This document shows positions 8,882 through 17,381 of a stretch of 64,000 nucleotides of DNA, piece by piece. Under the pieces are notes generated by a model. It was not told where the DNA came from, did no database searches, and worked only from the letters and a program-made list of their open reading frames with translations. The translations under genes and the position numbers were made by a program. The DNA is from Methylobacterium sp. E-065 (GTDB lineage: Bacteria > Pseudomonadota > Alphaproteobacteria > Rhizobiales > Beijerinckiaceae): assembly GCF_022829605.1 (NCBI RefSeq), contig NZ_JAKSYD010000114.1:1-64000 (forward strand), written 5' to 3'. Positions within the stretch are counted from its first letter, which is position 1, and the number at the start of each line of letters is the position of its first letter.

Positions 8882-10894
8882 ATGGGCAGCCTGAAGAACA
8901 AGATCGTCAGCGCCGACGAGGCCGCCGCCATCCTGCAGGATGGCGACATGGTCGCGGTCTCGGGCTTCGTCGGTATCGGCACACCCGACGAGCTGATCCT
9001 GGCGCTGGCGCGCCGTTTCGAAGCCGGCAACGGCCCGCACGGGATCGGCCTGATGTTCGCCGCCGCCCCGGGCGACGGCAAGGAGCGCGGCCTCAACCGG
9101 CTGGCACTCCCGGGCCTCGTGAAGCGGGTCGTCGGCGGCCATTGGGCGCTGGTGCCGAAGCTCGGCGCCATGGCGGTCGAAGGCCAGATCGAGGCCTACA
9201 ACCTGCCGCTCGGCGTCGTCTCGCATCTCTACCGCGAGATCGCGGCCCATACGCCGGGCCACATCACCAAGGTGGGCTTGCGCACCTTCGTGGATCCGCG
9301 CCTGGAGGGCGGCAAGCTGAACGCCGTCACGACAGAAAACCTCGTCGACGTGGTCGAACTCGGCGGCGAATCCTGGCTCCACTACAAGGCGTTCCCGGTG
9401 AACGTCGCGCTGATCCGCGGCACGACCGCCGATCCCGCCGGCAACATCACCATGGAGCGCGAGGCGCTGACGCTGGACAACCTCGCCGCCGCCATGGCGG
9501 CGAAGAACTCGGGCGGCTTCGTCATCGCGCAGGTGGAGCGTCTGGCCGAGGCCGGCTCGCTGAATCCGCGCGAGGTGCAGGTCCCGGGTATCCTGGTCGA
9601 TTGCGTGGTGCTCAGCCAGCCGGAGAACCATCGGCAGACCTACGGCACGCCCTACAACCACGCCTTCACGGGCCGCCAGCGCGTGCCGCTCGACCGGATC
9701 CCGCCGATGGCGCTCGACGCCAGAAAAATCGTCGCCCGGCGCTGCGCGTTCGAATTGCCCCCTGGGGGCGTGGTCAATCTTGGCATCGGCATGCCGGAGG
9801 GCATCGCGGCCGTCGCCGCCGAGGAGCGGGTGCTGAAATACCTGACCCTCACCGCCGAGCCCGGCGTGATCGGCGGCCTGCCGCAGGGCGGGCTCGATTT
9901 CGGCGCCGCCCTGAACCCGGCCGCTGTGCTGCACCAGAACCAGCAATTCGATTTCTACGACGGCGGCGGCCTCGACCTCGCCTGCCTGGGGCTTGCGCAA
10001 TGCGATGCCGAGGGCAACGTCAACGTCAGCCGCTTCGGCAAGCGGCTCGCAGGCGCGGGCGGCTTCATCAACATCTCGCAGAACGCGAAGAGCCTCGTGT
10101 TCGCCGGCACCTTCACGGCCGACGGGCTGAAGGTCGCGATCGAGGGCGACGGCATCCGCATCCTCACCGAGGGCCGCTCCCGGAAATTCATCGCCGCCGT
10201 CGAGCAGGTGACTTTCTCGGGCGCCTACGCGGCCGACCGCGGCCAGCCGGTGCTCTACGTGACCGAGCGTTGCGTCTTCCGGCGGACACGGGCCGGGATG
10301 GAACTCGTCGAGGTGGCACCGGGGATCGATATCGCGCGCGATATCCTCGGGCAGATGGGGTTTGCGCCGATCGTGCAGAACCCGAAGCCCATGGATCCGC
10401 GCCTGTTCCGCGAGACCGTGATGGGGCTGGAGCCCTGGCTGCTGGGCCTCTCGCTCGCGGAGCGGATCAGTTACGATCCGGAGCGCAACATCCTGTTCTC
10501 GAATCTCGAAGGTTTCCAGGTGCGGACCATCGACGATGTCGAGCTGGTACGCCGGGAATACGAGCGTGCCTGCCAGGAGATCGGCCGCAAGGTCCACCTG
10601 ATCGCCAATTACGACGGGTTCGAGATCGACGCGACCGTCAGCGACGCCTACTTCTCGGCCATCGCTTATTTGGAGAATCGGTATTACGAGACCGCATCGC
10701 GCTATACGACCAGCGCGTTCTTGCGATTGAAACTCGGTGCCTCGTTGGCGAGCCGCGATCTGGCTCCCCATGTCTTCGAGACAAAAGCCGAGGCGCAGGC
10801 GAGGAATACGGCCCAGAGCGTACCTCTCAAGCCGCGACCCGGCATGTCCCAGCCCGACATGCCGCGGCCGCCGAAGGAACCGTTGGATGCCTGA
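8882..10894 (+). CDS. Fused acyl-CoA:carboxylate CoA-transferase
   Basis: A 670-residue protein from the ATG at 8882; the frame extends upstream only into the repeat. It fuses the alpha-type half (EAAAILQDGDMVAVSGFVG near the start) and the beta-type half of family I CoA-transferases. The catalytic glutamate is probably E326 in LTLTAEPGVIGG, followed by NPAAVLHQNQQFDFYDGGG and LGLAQCDAEGNVNVSRFG, which match YdiF/acetate-3-ketoacid CoA-transferases. About 150 extra C-terminal residues (from about 520) are not part of the usual 520-residue core. The stop overlaps the next start by 8 bases. Likely role: activating a hydroxy acid, for example 4-hydroxybutyrate, for the PHA synthase; substrate inferred from context. 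Confidence 0.88.
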   Translation: MGSLKNKIVSADEAAAILQDGDMVAVSGFVGIGTPDELILALARRFEAGNGPHGIGLMFAAAPGDGKERGLNRLALPGLVKRVVGGHWALVPKLGAMAVEGQIEAYNLPLGVVSHLYREIAAHTPGHITKVGLRTFVDPRLEGGKLNAVTTENLVDVVELGGESWLHYKAFPVNVALIRGTTADPAGNITMEREALTLDNLAAAMAAKNSGGFVIAQVERLAEAGSLNPREVQVPGILVDCVVLSQPENHRQTYGTPYNHAFTGRQRVPLDRIPPMALDARKIVARRCAFELPPGGVVNLGIGMPEGIAAVAAEERVLKYLTLTAEPGVIGGLPQGGLDFGAALNPAAVLHQNQQFDFYDGGGLDLACLGLAQCDAEGNVNVSRFGKRLAGAGGFINISQNAKSLVFAGTFTADGLKVAIEGDGIRILTEGRSRKFIAAVEQVTFSGAYAADRGQPVLYVTERCVFRRTRAGMELVEVAPGIDIARDILGQMGFAPIVQNPKPMDPRLFRETVMGLEPWLLGLSLAERISYDPERNILFSNLEGFQVRTIDDVELVRREYERACQEIGRKVHLIANYDGFEIDATVSDAYFSAIAYLENRYYETASRYTTSAFLRLKLGASLASRDLAPHVFETKAEAQARNTAQSVPLKPRPGMSQPDMPRPPKEPLDA

Positions 10895-12359
10895 ACTCGA
10901 AACCCCCACCCTGAAGGATCGCGCCCTGCTGGTCGAAGCCTGCCTCGTCGGCGGCGCCTGGACCAAGGCCGGCTCCGGCAGCATCGATGTCACCAACCCC
11001 GCCACCGGCGCGGTGATCGCCCGGGTGCCGAATGCCGGCGCCGAGGAGACGCGGGCTGCGATCCAGGCGGCGCACGCGGCCTATCCGGACTGGCGCGCCA
11101 AGACCGCCAACGAGCGCGCCGTGCTGCTGCGCAAGCTCGCCGCGCTGGTCACCGAGCATCAGGAGGATCTGGCGCAGATCCTCACCGCCGAGCAGGGCAA
11201 GTCGCTGACCGAGTCCCGCGGCGAGGTCGCCATGTCGGCGGCCTACGTGCTGTGGTTCGCGGAAGAGGCGCGGCGCGTCTACGGCGACGTGATCCCCTCC
11301 CCCTGGGGCGACCGCAAGATTCTCGTCACCAAGGAGCCGGTGGGCGTGGTGGCGGCGATCACGCCGTGGAACTTCCCGTCCTCGATGATCGCCCGCAAGA
11401 TCGCCCCGGCGCTGGCCGCCGGCTGCCCGATCGTGATCAAGCCGGCCTCGCAGACCCCGCTCTCGGGGCTGGCCTGGGGCGTGCTGTGCGAGCGTGCGGG
11501 CTTCCCAGCCGGCGTGGTCAGCATCCTCACCGGCTCGGCCCGGGCCATCGGTGCCGAGATGACCGGCAACCCACTGGTCAAGAAAATCACGTTCACCGGC
11601 TCCACCGAGGTCGGCAAGGTGCTCCTCGAGCAGGCCTCGCACACGGTGAAGAAGGTCTCGATGGAATTGGGTGGCAACGCGCCGTTCATCGTGTTCGACG
11701 ATGCCGATATCGACCGCGCGGTGGCCGGCGCGATGCTCGCCAAGTTCCGCAATTCCGGCCAGACCTGCATCTGTACCAACCGCTTCCTGGTGCAGGACGG
11801 GATCTACGACGCCTTCGCGGAGAAGATGGCCGAGGCCGCCAACCGCCTGAAGGTCGGCAACGGCCTCGAGGACGGCGTCGCCCAGGGTCCGCTGATCGAC
11901 ATGGCGGCGGTGGAGAAGACCGAGGCGCATATCCGGGACGCCGTCGAGAAGGGCGGCCGGGTGATCGCGGGCGGCCACCGGCACGCGCTGGGCGGCCAGT
12001 TCTTCGAGCCAACCGTGATCTCCGGTGCGACCCCCGGGATGGATGTCGCCCGCGAGGAGACGTTCGGGCCGCTGGCGCCGCTGTTCCGCTTCCGCGACGA
12101 GGCGGAAGCGATCCGCATGGCCAACGACACTGAGTTCGGGCTTGCCTGCTACTTCTACACCCGCGACCTCGGCCGCACCTTCCGGGTCGCGGAGGCGCTG
12201 GAATACGGCATGGTCGGGATCAACGAGGGGATCATCACCACCGAGGTGGCGCCCTTCGGCGGCGTGAAGGAATCGGGTCTCGGCCGCGAGGGCTCGTATC
12301 AGGGCATCGAGGATTACCTGAACACGAAGTACCTGTGCGTGGGTGGGCTCGTGGCATGA
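10887..12359 (+). CDS. gabD: NAD(P)-dependent succinate-semialdehyde-type dehydrogenase
   Basis: A 490-residue aldehyde dehydrogenase of the GabD group. It shows the cofactor-binding TPWNFPSSMIARKIAPALAA region, general base E260 in SMELGGNAPFIVFDDAD and nucleophile C294 in FRNSGQTCICTNRF, plus GIITTEVAPFGGVKESGLGR near the C-terminus, all typical of succinate-semialdehyde dehydrogenase. The start codon lies inside the end of the CoA-transferase gene (8-base overlap), so translation is coupled. It would oxidise succinate semialdehyde to succinate, the catabolic exit of the proposed 4-hydroxybutyrate module. Related enzymes act on glutarate or methylmalonate semialdehydes, so the exact substrate is probable, not proven. 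Confidence 0.9.
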   Translation: MPELETPTLKDRALLVEACLVGGAWTKAGSGSIDVTNPATGAVIARVPNAGAEETRAAIQAAHAAYPDWRAKTANERAVLLRKLAALVTEHQEDLAQILTAEQGKSLTESRGEVAMSAAYVLWFAEEARRVYGDVIPSPWGDRKILVTKEPVGVVAAITPWNFPSSMIARKIAPALAAGCPIVIKPASQTPLSGLAWGVLCERAGFPAGVVSILTGSARAIGAEMTGNPLVKKITFTGSTEVGKVLLEQASHTVKKVSMELGGNAPFIVFDDADIDRAVAGAMLAKFRNSGQTCICTNRFLVQDGIYDAFAEKMAEAANRLKVGNGLEDGVAQGPLIDMAAVEKTEAHIRDAVEKGGRVIAGGHRHALGGQFFEPTVISGATPGMDVAREETFGPLAPLFRFRDEAEAIRMANDTEFGLACYFYTRDLGRTFRVAEALEYGMVGINEGIITTEVAPFGGVKESGLGREGSYQGIEDYLNTKYLCVGGLVA

Positions 12360-12385
12360 TGGTCGGGGTCCATTGAGACCCATAT

Positions 12386-12534
12386 CCCCTCCCCTGGCGA
12401 TCCCGGGCCTGCCCGGGATCGCTCAAGCTTGCGGAAAGGGGCCAGGGGTGGGGGTGGTGCAGAAGGCACCGCACCACTCGATCCTGCACCATACCCCACC
12501 TCAAACTCCGCCCCACAAGGGGGAGGAGAGCAGG
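12386..12534. repeat. Interspersed long inverted repeat, type 2, copy C
   Basis: Contains GGGGTGGGGGTGGTGCAGAA, GATCCTGCACCA and CCCCACAAGGGGGAGGAGAG as in the other copies, but the left outer arm is altered: an inner small palindrome (GATCCCGGGCCTGCCCGGGATC, 12399-12420) has been placed in it. It lies between the dehydrogenase stop and the end of the convergent small gene at 12559 and so may serve as a bidirectional terminator. Confidence 0.75.
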
Positions 12535-12558
12535 TTGCGTCTAGGGTCGCTGCGCGTC

Positions 12559-12849
12559 TTACTTCCCGCTCGGCGCAGCGCCGCTGCCGGTCGTGCCGTT
12601 GCCCATGCTGCTGCCGGCAGGCGCGCCGGGGGTGCTCACGCGGGGGCCGCCGCTGGTGCCGGGCGCCATGCCGGCGCCGGTGGAGCCGGTCTGCTCCATC
12701 GCCCCGGTTCCGGTCCCTGTGCCGCCCACGGCGCCGGATTTGTTCACGTTGCCCTGGTTGGCGCCGCCGGTATGCGGTGCCTGTGCCAGCGCCGCGCCGG
12801 AGGTGGCGAGCACGAGCGACATGGCCAGCGCGAGGATCGTCTTCGACAT
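12559..12849 (-). CDS. Small secreted Gly/Thr/Ala-rich protein
   Basis: A 96-residue protein with a clear Sec signal peptide: lysine near the start, a hydrophobic core TILALAMSLVLATSG and an ALA cleavage site before QAPHTGG. The mature part is low-complexity, rich in Gly, Thr, Ser, Ala and Asn, with no cysteine. The ATG at 12849 has GGAG about 5 bases upstream. The reading frame is open further upstream but without signal-like sequence. Similar tiny Gly-rich exported proteins are common in Methylobacterium; no function is known. It points toward the repeat at its 3' side. Confidence 0.7.
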   Translation of the reverse strand: MSKTILALAMSLVLATSGAALAQAPHTGGANQGNVNKSGAVGGTGTGTGAMEQTGSTGAGMAPGTSGGPRVSTPGAPAGSSMGNGTTGSGAAPSGK

Positions 12850-13033
12850 GGGGTCTCCTGAGTCCGCGTAAGATGGTCCCAGGCCAACCCCAAGCCCATG
12901 AGAATGTTCAGCGGGCGAGCGTCCGGCCATCCCGTCCAAGACCGGCGTCGGGCGTCTCCGCCCGCTTCCCTCGTCCGCGGAGGGGGCCGGTTCTCCGACG
13001 GTGATCCGCACCCCGTGTCATGACCGGCGGCGT

Positions 13034-13693
13034 CTAGGCCGGATGCGCGTTGTGGATCTGGTCGAAATCCAGCGACGCCGTGTCGATCACGATCTGCGTC
13101 CGGCTGATCACCTCCAGCTTGCGCAGGATCTCGGAGACATGCGCCTTCACGGTCGAATCGCCGACCTGAAGCTCGTGGGCGATCTGCTTGTTGAGCTTGC
13201 CCTGCCGGATCATCATCAGAACGCGCACTTGCTGTGGGGTCAGCCGGGCGAGGCGCTCGGGGAGCGGCGCCTTCTTGGAGCGCGACGCGGGGGCGTTCGC
13301 CTCGGCGAGGCCCGGCGGCAGGAACAGCGCGCCGCTCAGGACCTCGGTGATCGCCCGGGTCAGCGTCGCCTTGTCCATCGCCTTCGGGACGAAGCCGGCA
13401 GCTCCGTGTTGCAGGGCCTCGCGCGCGATGCGCGGATCCTCGTGGCCGGACACGATCAGGATCGGGATCCGCGGAAACCGTGCGCGGATCGTGATCAGCC
13501 CGTCGAACCCGGCGGTGCCGCGCATCGACAGGTCGAGGAGCGTCAGGTCGATATTCCGGTTGGCCGTCAGCACCGTGCAGGCCGGCTCGATCCCGTCGGC
13601 CTCGTGCAGCACCGCATCCGGATGCGCGAGGCGGATCGTGGCCGCCAGGGCGTCACGGAACAGCGGGTGGTCGTCGACGATCAGAAGATGCAC
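13034..13693 (-). CDS. LuxR/NarL-family response regulator
   Basis: A 219-residue regulator from a GTG at 13693, chosen because VHLLIVDDHPLFRDAL is the normal receiver start and AAGGA lies upstream. The receiver domain has the acidic pair D7/D8, phosphoacceptor D54 (LTLLDLSMRG) and the lysine in GFVPKAMDK. Residues about 150-210 form the LuxR helix-turn-helix (LTPQQVRVLMMIRQGKLNKQ, then STVKAHVSEILRKL). No partner histidine kinase is adjacent; the neighbouring chemoreceptor gene is on the same strand but upstream by 213 bases, so a link is only possible. Confidence 0.9.
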   Translation of the reverse strand: MHLLIVDDHPLFRDALAATIRLAHPDAVLHEADGIEPACTVLTANRNIDLTLLDLSMRGTAGFDGLITIRARFPRIPILIVSGHEDPRIAREALQHGAAGFVPKAMDKATLTRAITEVLSGALFLPPGLAEANAPASRSKKAPLPERLARLTPQQVRVLMMIRQGKLNKQIAHELQVGDSTVKAHVSEILRKLEVISRTQIVIDTASLDFDQIHNAHPA

Positions 13694-13906
13694 GGACAAC
13701 GCGATCCTTCGCCCAAGATCCTCACGGGATCCGTCGAAAACTGATCGAAGCGGCCCCGGGGCGCAAGCGGGCGTTGAGACGACCACCCTCACACCGGGGC
13801 CTGAGCGGGCCGACCGGCCTGTCCACCGTCTGCTTGGTGCTCGGTCAGCGCGCCGTGGTTCACCGACACGGTCCGTTCGGGCTGAAGCGCGCCGTGCCGT
13901 GTTCGC

Positions 13907-15373
13907 TCAGGCTGCGCGGACCGAGGCGAGGAAGCGGCCGACCTCCTGCCCGAGCGTGTCGAACTCGACCGACAACTCAGAAGCCGAAGCCAGAAGGCCG
14001 CCTGCGGTCGTTCCCGTCGTCTCGACGGCTTCGGCCACGGCCGTGACGGTCGAACTCACCGCGCTGGCGCCGGCCGCCGCCTCCGCGACCGTGCGGACGA
14101 TGCGTTCGGCGGCAGCGCCCTGGTCGCGCACGGAGGCCGTGATTTGCCTGGCGAGGGTGTTCATGTCGCGGATGTGCACGGTGATTCCGTTCACCGCGGA
14201 GACGGCCCGCTGCGTGGAGGTCTGGATCCGGCCGACCTGCGATGCGATGTCCTTGGTGGCCTTGGCGGTCTGGCTGGCGAGTTCCTTCACCTCGGCCGCC
14301 ACCACCGCGAAGCCGCGGCCGGCCTCTCCGGCCCGGGCTGCCTCGATCGTGGCGTTCAGCGCCAGCAGGTTGGTCTGGGCGGCCACCGTCGAGATCAGCG
14401 CCACCACGTCGCCGATCCGTTCCGCGGCCGCGCTCAGCTCCTGAACGAGGGGCACCGCCTCGGCCGCCTGCGCGGCGGTCCGGCTGGCGAGATCGGCGGA
14501 GCCGCTCACCTGCCGCTCGATCTCGCCGAGCGACGCGCCGAGCTGCGCCGTCGCCTCGGCCGCCGTCTCGGCCGTGCGCGCCGCGTCCCCGGCCGAGGAG
14601 GCCACGTCCGACGACCGGCGCGCCGAATCGGAGGCTGTCTCCGACATGTCGGCCGCTGCCGTGCGCAGGCCCGCTGCGGCGCTGGACACATGATCGAGGA
14701 TACCGCCCACGGTCGTCTCGAAGGTCCGAGCCAGGTGCTCGGTCGCGTTCCGCCGTGTGACATCCAGCTCGGCCCGGGCCTCCGCGGCTTCCTGCTCCAG
14801 GACGCTGGTGCGAGCCAGCTGCGCCTGGGCCTCCATCTCCGATTGGCCGAGCGCCCGGAACGAGTCGACCGTCGTGCGGCAGACCCAGATCAGGACGGCG
14901 GCTTCAACCACCACGATCACCGCGTGCAGCGCGACGCAGCCGATATCGGTCGCGGCATCCGGGAAGACCAAGGCCGGAACAGCCAGATCGAGGGCGAGGT
15001 GATGCACCGCGGTCGCCACGGTCGCCGCCAGGATCACGCGCCAGTCGCACCAGCCGACCAGCACGGCGAGACAGGCGAAGAAGTACATGTGCAGATCGAC
15101 CTGCCAGCGATGCCCGGCGAAGACGATCAGGAAGATCGCCGCCATGCCGATCAGGGCGAGTCCGCTGACGATGCGCGTGGCCCGGCCAGTCGGATCCCGC
15201 CACCAGAGCATCGTCGCCGTTCCGGCCAGGACCATGACGGCGGCGATCGAGCCCAGCGTCGGCAGGCCGCTATTCAGCGCGGCCTCGGCCCCTGCGACGA
15301 CGAGCACGTGCACCCACAGGATCGCGATGAGGGAACGGCCGAACTTGAGCCGGAGCGTATTGAGGTGGTTCAT
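13907..15373 (-). CDS. Methyl-accepting chemotaxis protein with multi-pass N-terminus
   Basis: A 488-residue chemoreceptor. The first about 190 residues hold about six hydrophobic segments and no large periplasmic domain; the motif region [17 protein letters not shown] followed by [19 protein letters not shown] is a recurring N-terminal sensor module of some bacterial receptors. Residues about 230-480 are the cytoplasmic signalling domain with the conserved hairpin sequence [20 protein letters not shown]. No HAMP domain is evident. Its start overlaps the stop of the small membrane protein gene before it by ATGA, so the two are translationally coupled. Confidence 0.9.
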   Translation of the reverse strand: MNHLNTLRLKFGRSLIAILWVHVLVVAGAEAALNSGLPTLGSIAAVMVLAGTATMLWWRDPTGRATRIVSGLALIGMAAIFLIVFAGHRWQVDLHMYFFACLAVLVGWCDWRVILAATVATAVHHLALDLAVPALVFPDAATDIGCVALHAVIVVVEAAVLIWVCRTTVDSFRALGQSEMEAQAQLARTSVLEQEAAEARAELDVTRRNATEHLARTFETTVGGILDHVSSAAAGLRTAAADMSETASDSARRSSDVASSAGDAARTAETAAEATAQLGASLGEIERQVSGSADLASRTAAQAAEAVPLVQELSAAAERIGDVVALISTVAAQTNLLALNATIEAARAGEAGRGFAVVAAEVKELASQTAKATKDIASQVGRIQTSTQRAVSAVNGITVHIRDMNTLARQITASVRDQGAAAERIVRTVAEAAAGASAVSSTVTAVAEAVETTGTTAGGLLASASELSVEFDTLGQEVGRFLASVRAA

Positions 15374-15801
15374 CGTGCTGAGCGTCCGAAATCAGGATCC
15401 GAATTGCGGGTGACGGCGTGGGACCGGTCGGCGCGACCGCAGCCGCGGGCCGAGCTGCCGTCGAGGACGAGCCGGGCCCCCGCCGCATAGAGGCGAAGGA
15501 CGAAACCGGAGTCATCAGCGCGGGCGATCACGACATCCCGCTGACCATCGACAATCAGGATCGACCCGCCCGCCTCGGCCACCATGCGGACCACCGCATC
15601 GGAGCCGGATCCCGCGCGGCCGAAAAGCACCACGGTATCGGACCGGGGGGCGGCCAGGAGTACCAGGGGGGTAATCAGGGCGACGGCGCCTCCGAGTGCC
15701 CCGAGCACAGTCTGGGATCGTATCCAACCCCGTCTTCTCCGGGATTCGGAGTTTGCTACTGCCGACATGGACCTTCGCATCTCCAATCGAACTTCAGACA
15801 T
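15370..15801 (-). CDS. Small single-pass membrane protein coupled to the chemoreceptor
   Basis: Up to 143 residues. Starts are possible at 15801, 15780 or 15768; none has a strong ribosome site, and the AAGG just before 15768 is too close. After a basic stretch ([10 protein letters not shown]) comes one hydrophobic segment, [20 protein letters not shown], then a compact domain with repeated valine-rich strands ([41 protein letters not shown]). I do not recognise the family. The ATGA overlap with the receptor gene suggests that it assists or modulates that receptor. Confidence 0.6.
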   Translation of the reverse strand: MSEVRLEMRRSMSAVANSESRRRRGWIRSQTVLGALGGAVALITPLVLLAAPRSDTVVLFGRAGSGSDAVVRMVAEAGGSILIVDGQRDVVIARADDSGFVLRLYAAGARLVLDGSSARGCGRADRSHAVTRNSDPDFGRSAR

Positions 15802-16065
15802 TGCATTTTTTGTTTTTAGGGCGTGAAATGAGCCATTTTGTTTCTTCGATAGTAGTCTATGATTGAATTTATTTAAAATTATGAACACTAAATGCATTTT
15901 GCAAGGAATGTATCCGACGTAGTTCGTACGATGATTTTCTTTATTGCCGATTTTACCGGCCAGCTGCGAGAAATATAACTCGCAACTTATAAATATGACG
16001 CGACTGTACGGTGGTAAATATATTGAATTACTGTCCGTATTGATCGGTATTCTAGTTTTATTCAA
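15802..16065. promoter_or_regulatory. AT-rich intergenic island between divergent genes
   Basis: About 260 bases that are strikingly AT-rich in a roughly 70 percent GC setting, with runs such as TTTTTTGTTTTTAGGG and ATTTATTTAAAATTATG. It separates the minus-strand receptor operon from the plus-strand serine hydrolase gene, so it should hold both promoters. A hairpin TGCGAG-AAATATAA-CTCGCA lies at 15965-15984. Open frames crossing it look like chance. It may bind a xenogeneic silencer or be a remnant of transferred DNA. Confidence 0.5.
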
Positions 16066-16250
16066 TGCCACTTTGTCCTGTCGCGGGGCTGGATTGCGTC
16101 TCATCAGGCCAACGGTTCCGGCGGCAGGTTGCGTGCGGCAGGCTCATTCGTACCGCGCGGCGCAAGGCATGCTTTCCTCTCGGTCTGCGCCGTGAGACGC
16201 CGGGGACCGACGGCGCTGCGCTCATCGCGCCCGAAGAGTGGAGATCGTGT

Positions 16251-17381
16251 GTGAAGCAGGACATGGTGCCGTCATGGCCGGGGCAATCGTGGGATCGGGC
16301 CGATCCCGCTGCAGCCGGTCTCGATCCCGTGCGCCTTGCGGAGGCGGTGGCCTATGCCGAGGCGCACGAGAGCGCGTGGCCGCACAGCCTGTATTATCCG
16401 GATGGGCGCTATGTCGGGATCGTCGAGTGGAACGAGACCGGACCGTGGAGCGCGATCGTGGGCCCGGTGCAGGAGCGGGGCGGCCCGGCGGGCGTGATCC
16501 TGAAGGGCGGCCGCCGGGTGGCGGCCTGGGGCGACACCGGTCGTCCGGACATGACCTTTTCGGTCGCCAAGAGCTACCTGGCGGTTCTGGCCGGCCTCGC
16601 TCACGATGACGGGCTGATCCCCGACGTGGATGCCCCGGTCCGCGACAGCGTGCCGGACCCGCTCCTCGACGGCCCGCATAACGGCGCGATCACGTGGCGC
16701 CACCTGCTGCAGCAATCGAGCGAGTGGCAGGGAACGCTGTTCGAAAAGTCCGATCAGGTCGACCACTTCCGCCAGATCGGCCCGGGGGCGGACAACAGCC
16801 GCAAGGGTGAGAAGCGAGCGCCGAACCCGCCCGGCACCCACTACGAGTACAACGACGTGCGGGTGAACCTGCTGTCCTACTGCCTGATGCGGTTGTTCGG
16901 CCGCGCCCTGCCGGAGGTGCTGCGCGCGCGGATCATGGACCCGATCGGTGCGTCCTCCGACTGGGCGTGGCACGGCTACGACACGGCCTGGGTCACGGTC
17001 GACGGCAATCGGATCCAGTCCGTCCCCGGCGGCGGCCATTGGGGTGGCGGCCTGTTCATCGGCGCCGACGACCACGCCCGGTTCGGGCTGCTCATCGCCC
17101 GCGGCGGCGTGTGGAACGGCCGCCGGCTCCTGTCGGAGCGTTGGATCCGCGCCATGCTGACCCCGTCGCTGACCCTCGAGAGCTACGGCTATCTCTGGTG
17201 GCTCAACCGCGGCCCCGCCGCCAGGCCGCAGCTGTCCGCCAACGCGTTCAGCGCACTGGGAGCCGGCAACAACGTGATCTGGTGCGATCCGGACCGCGAC
17301 CTCGTGGCGGTGCTGCGCTGGATCGATAAGAGCGCCGTCGACGGGTTCCTGCTGCGTCTCGCGGCGGCCCTGCGGGATTAG
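16251..17381 (+). CDS. Serine hydrolase, class C beta-lactamase fold
   Basis: A 376-residue protein from GTG at 16251, chosen for GGAG 8-9 bases upstream; the ATG at 16263 is the alternative. The SxxK motif is S104-VA-K107, the tyrosine motif is in HYEYNDVRVN, and GGGHWGGGLFIG supplies the third conserved region, so it is an active-site-complete member of the beta-lactamase/D-aminopeptidase/esterase superfamily. No signal peptide is seen, which argues for a cytoplasmic esterase or amidase instead of an antibiotic-resistance enzyme. The substrate is unknown. Convergent with the M20 peptidase gene; their ends overlap by 4 bases. Confidence 0.85.
   Translation: MKQDMVPSWPGQSWDRADPAAAGLDPVRLAEAVAYAEAHESAWPHSLYYPDGRYVGIVEWNETGPWSAIVGPVQERGGPAGVILKGGRRVAAWGDTGRPDMTFSVAKSYLAVLAGLAHDDGLIPDVDAPVRDSVPDPLLDGPHNGAITWRHLLQQSSEWQGTLFEKSDQVDHFRQIGPGADNSRKGEKRAPNPPGTHYEYNDVRVNLLSYCLMRLFGRALPEVLRARIMDPIGASSDWAWHGYDTAWVTVDGNRIQSVPGGGHWGGGLFIGADDHARFGLLIARGGVWNGRRLLSERWIRAMLTPSLTLESYGYLWWLNRGPAARPQLSANAFSALGAGNNVIWCDPDRDLVAVLRWIDKSAVDGFLLRLAAALRD

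Noticed and set aside
8630..11005. Minus-strand open frame of 791 codons
   Set aside because: Antisense to the CoA-transferase gene; composition is Arg/His/Asp-rich as expected for a shadow frame.
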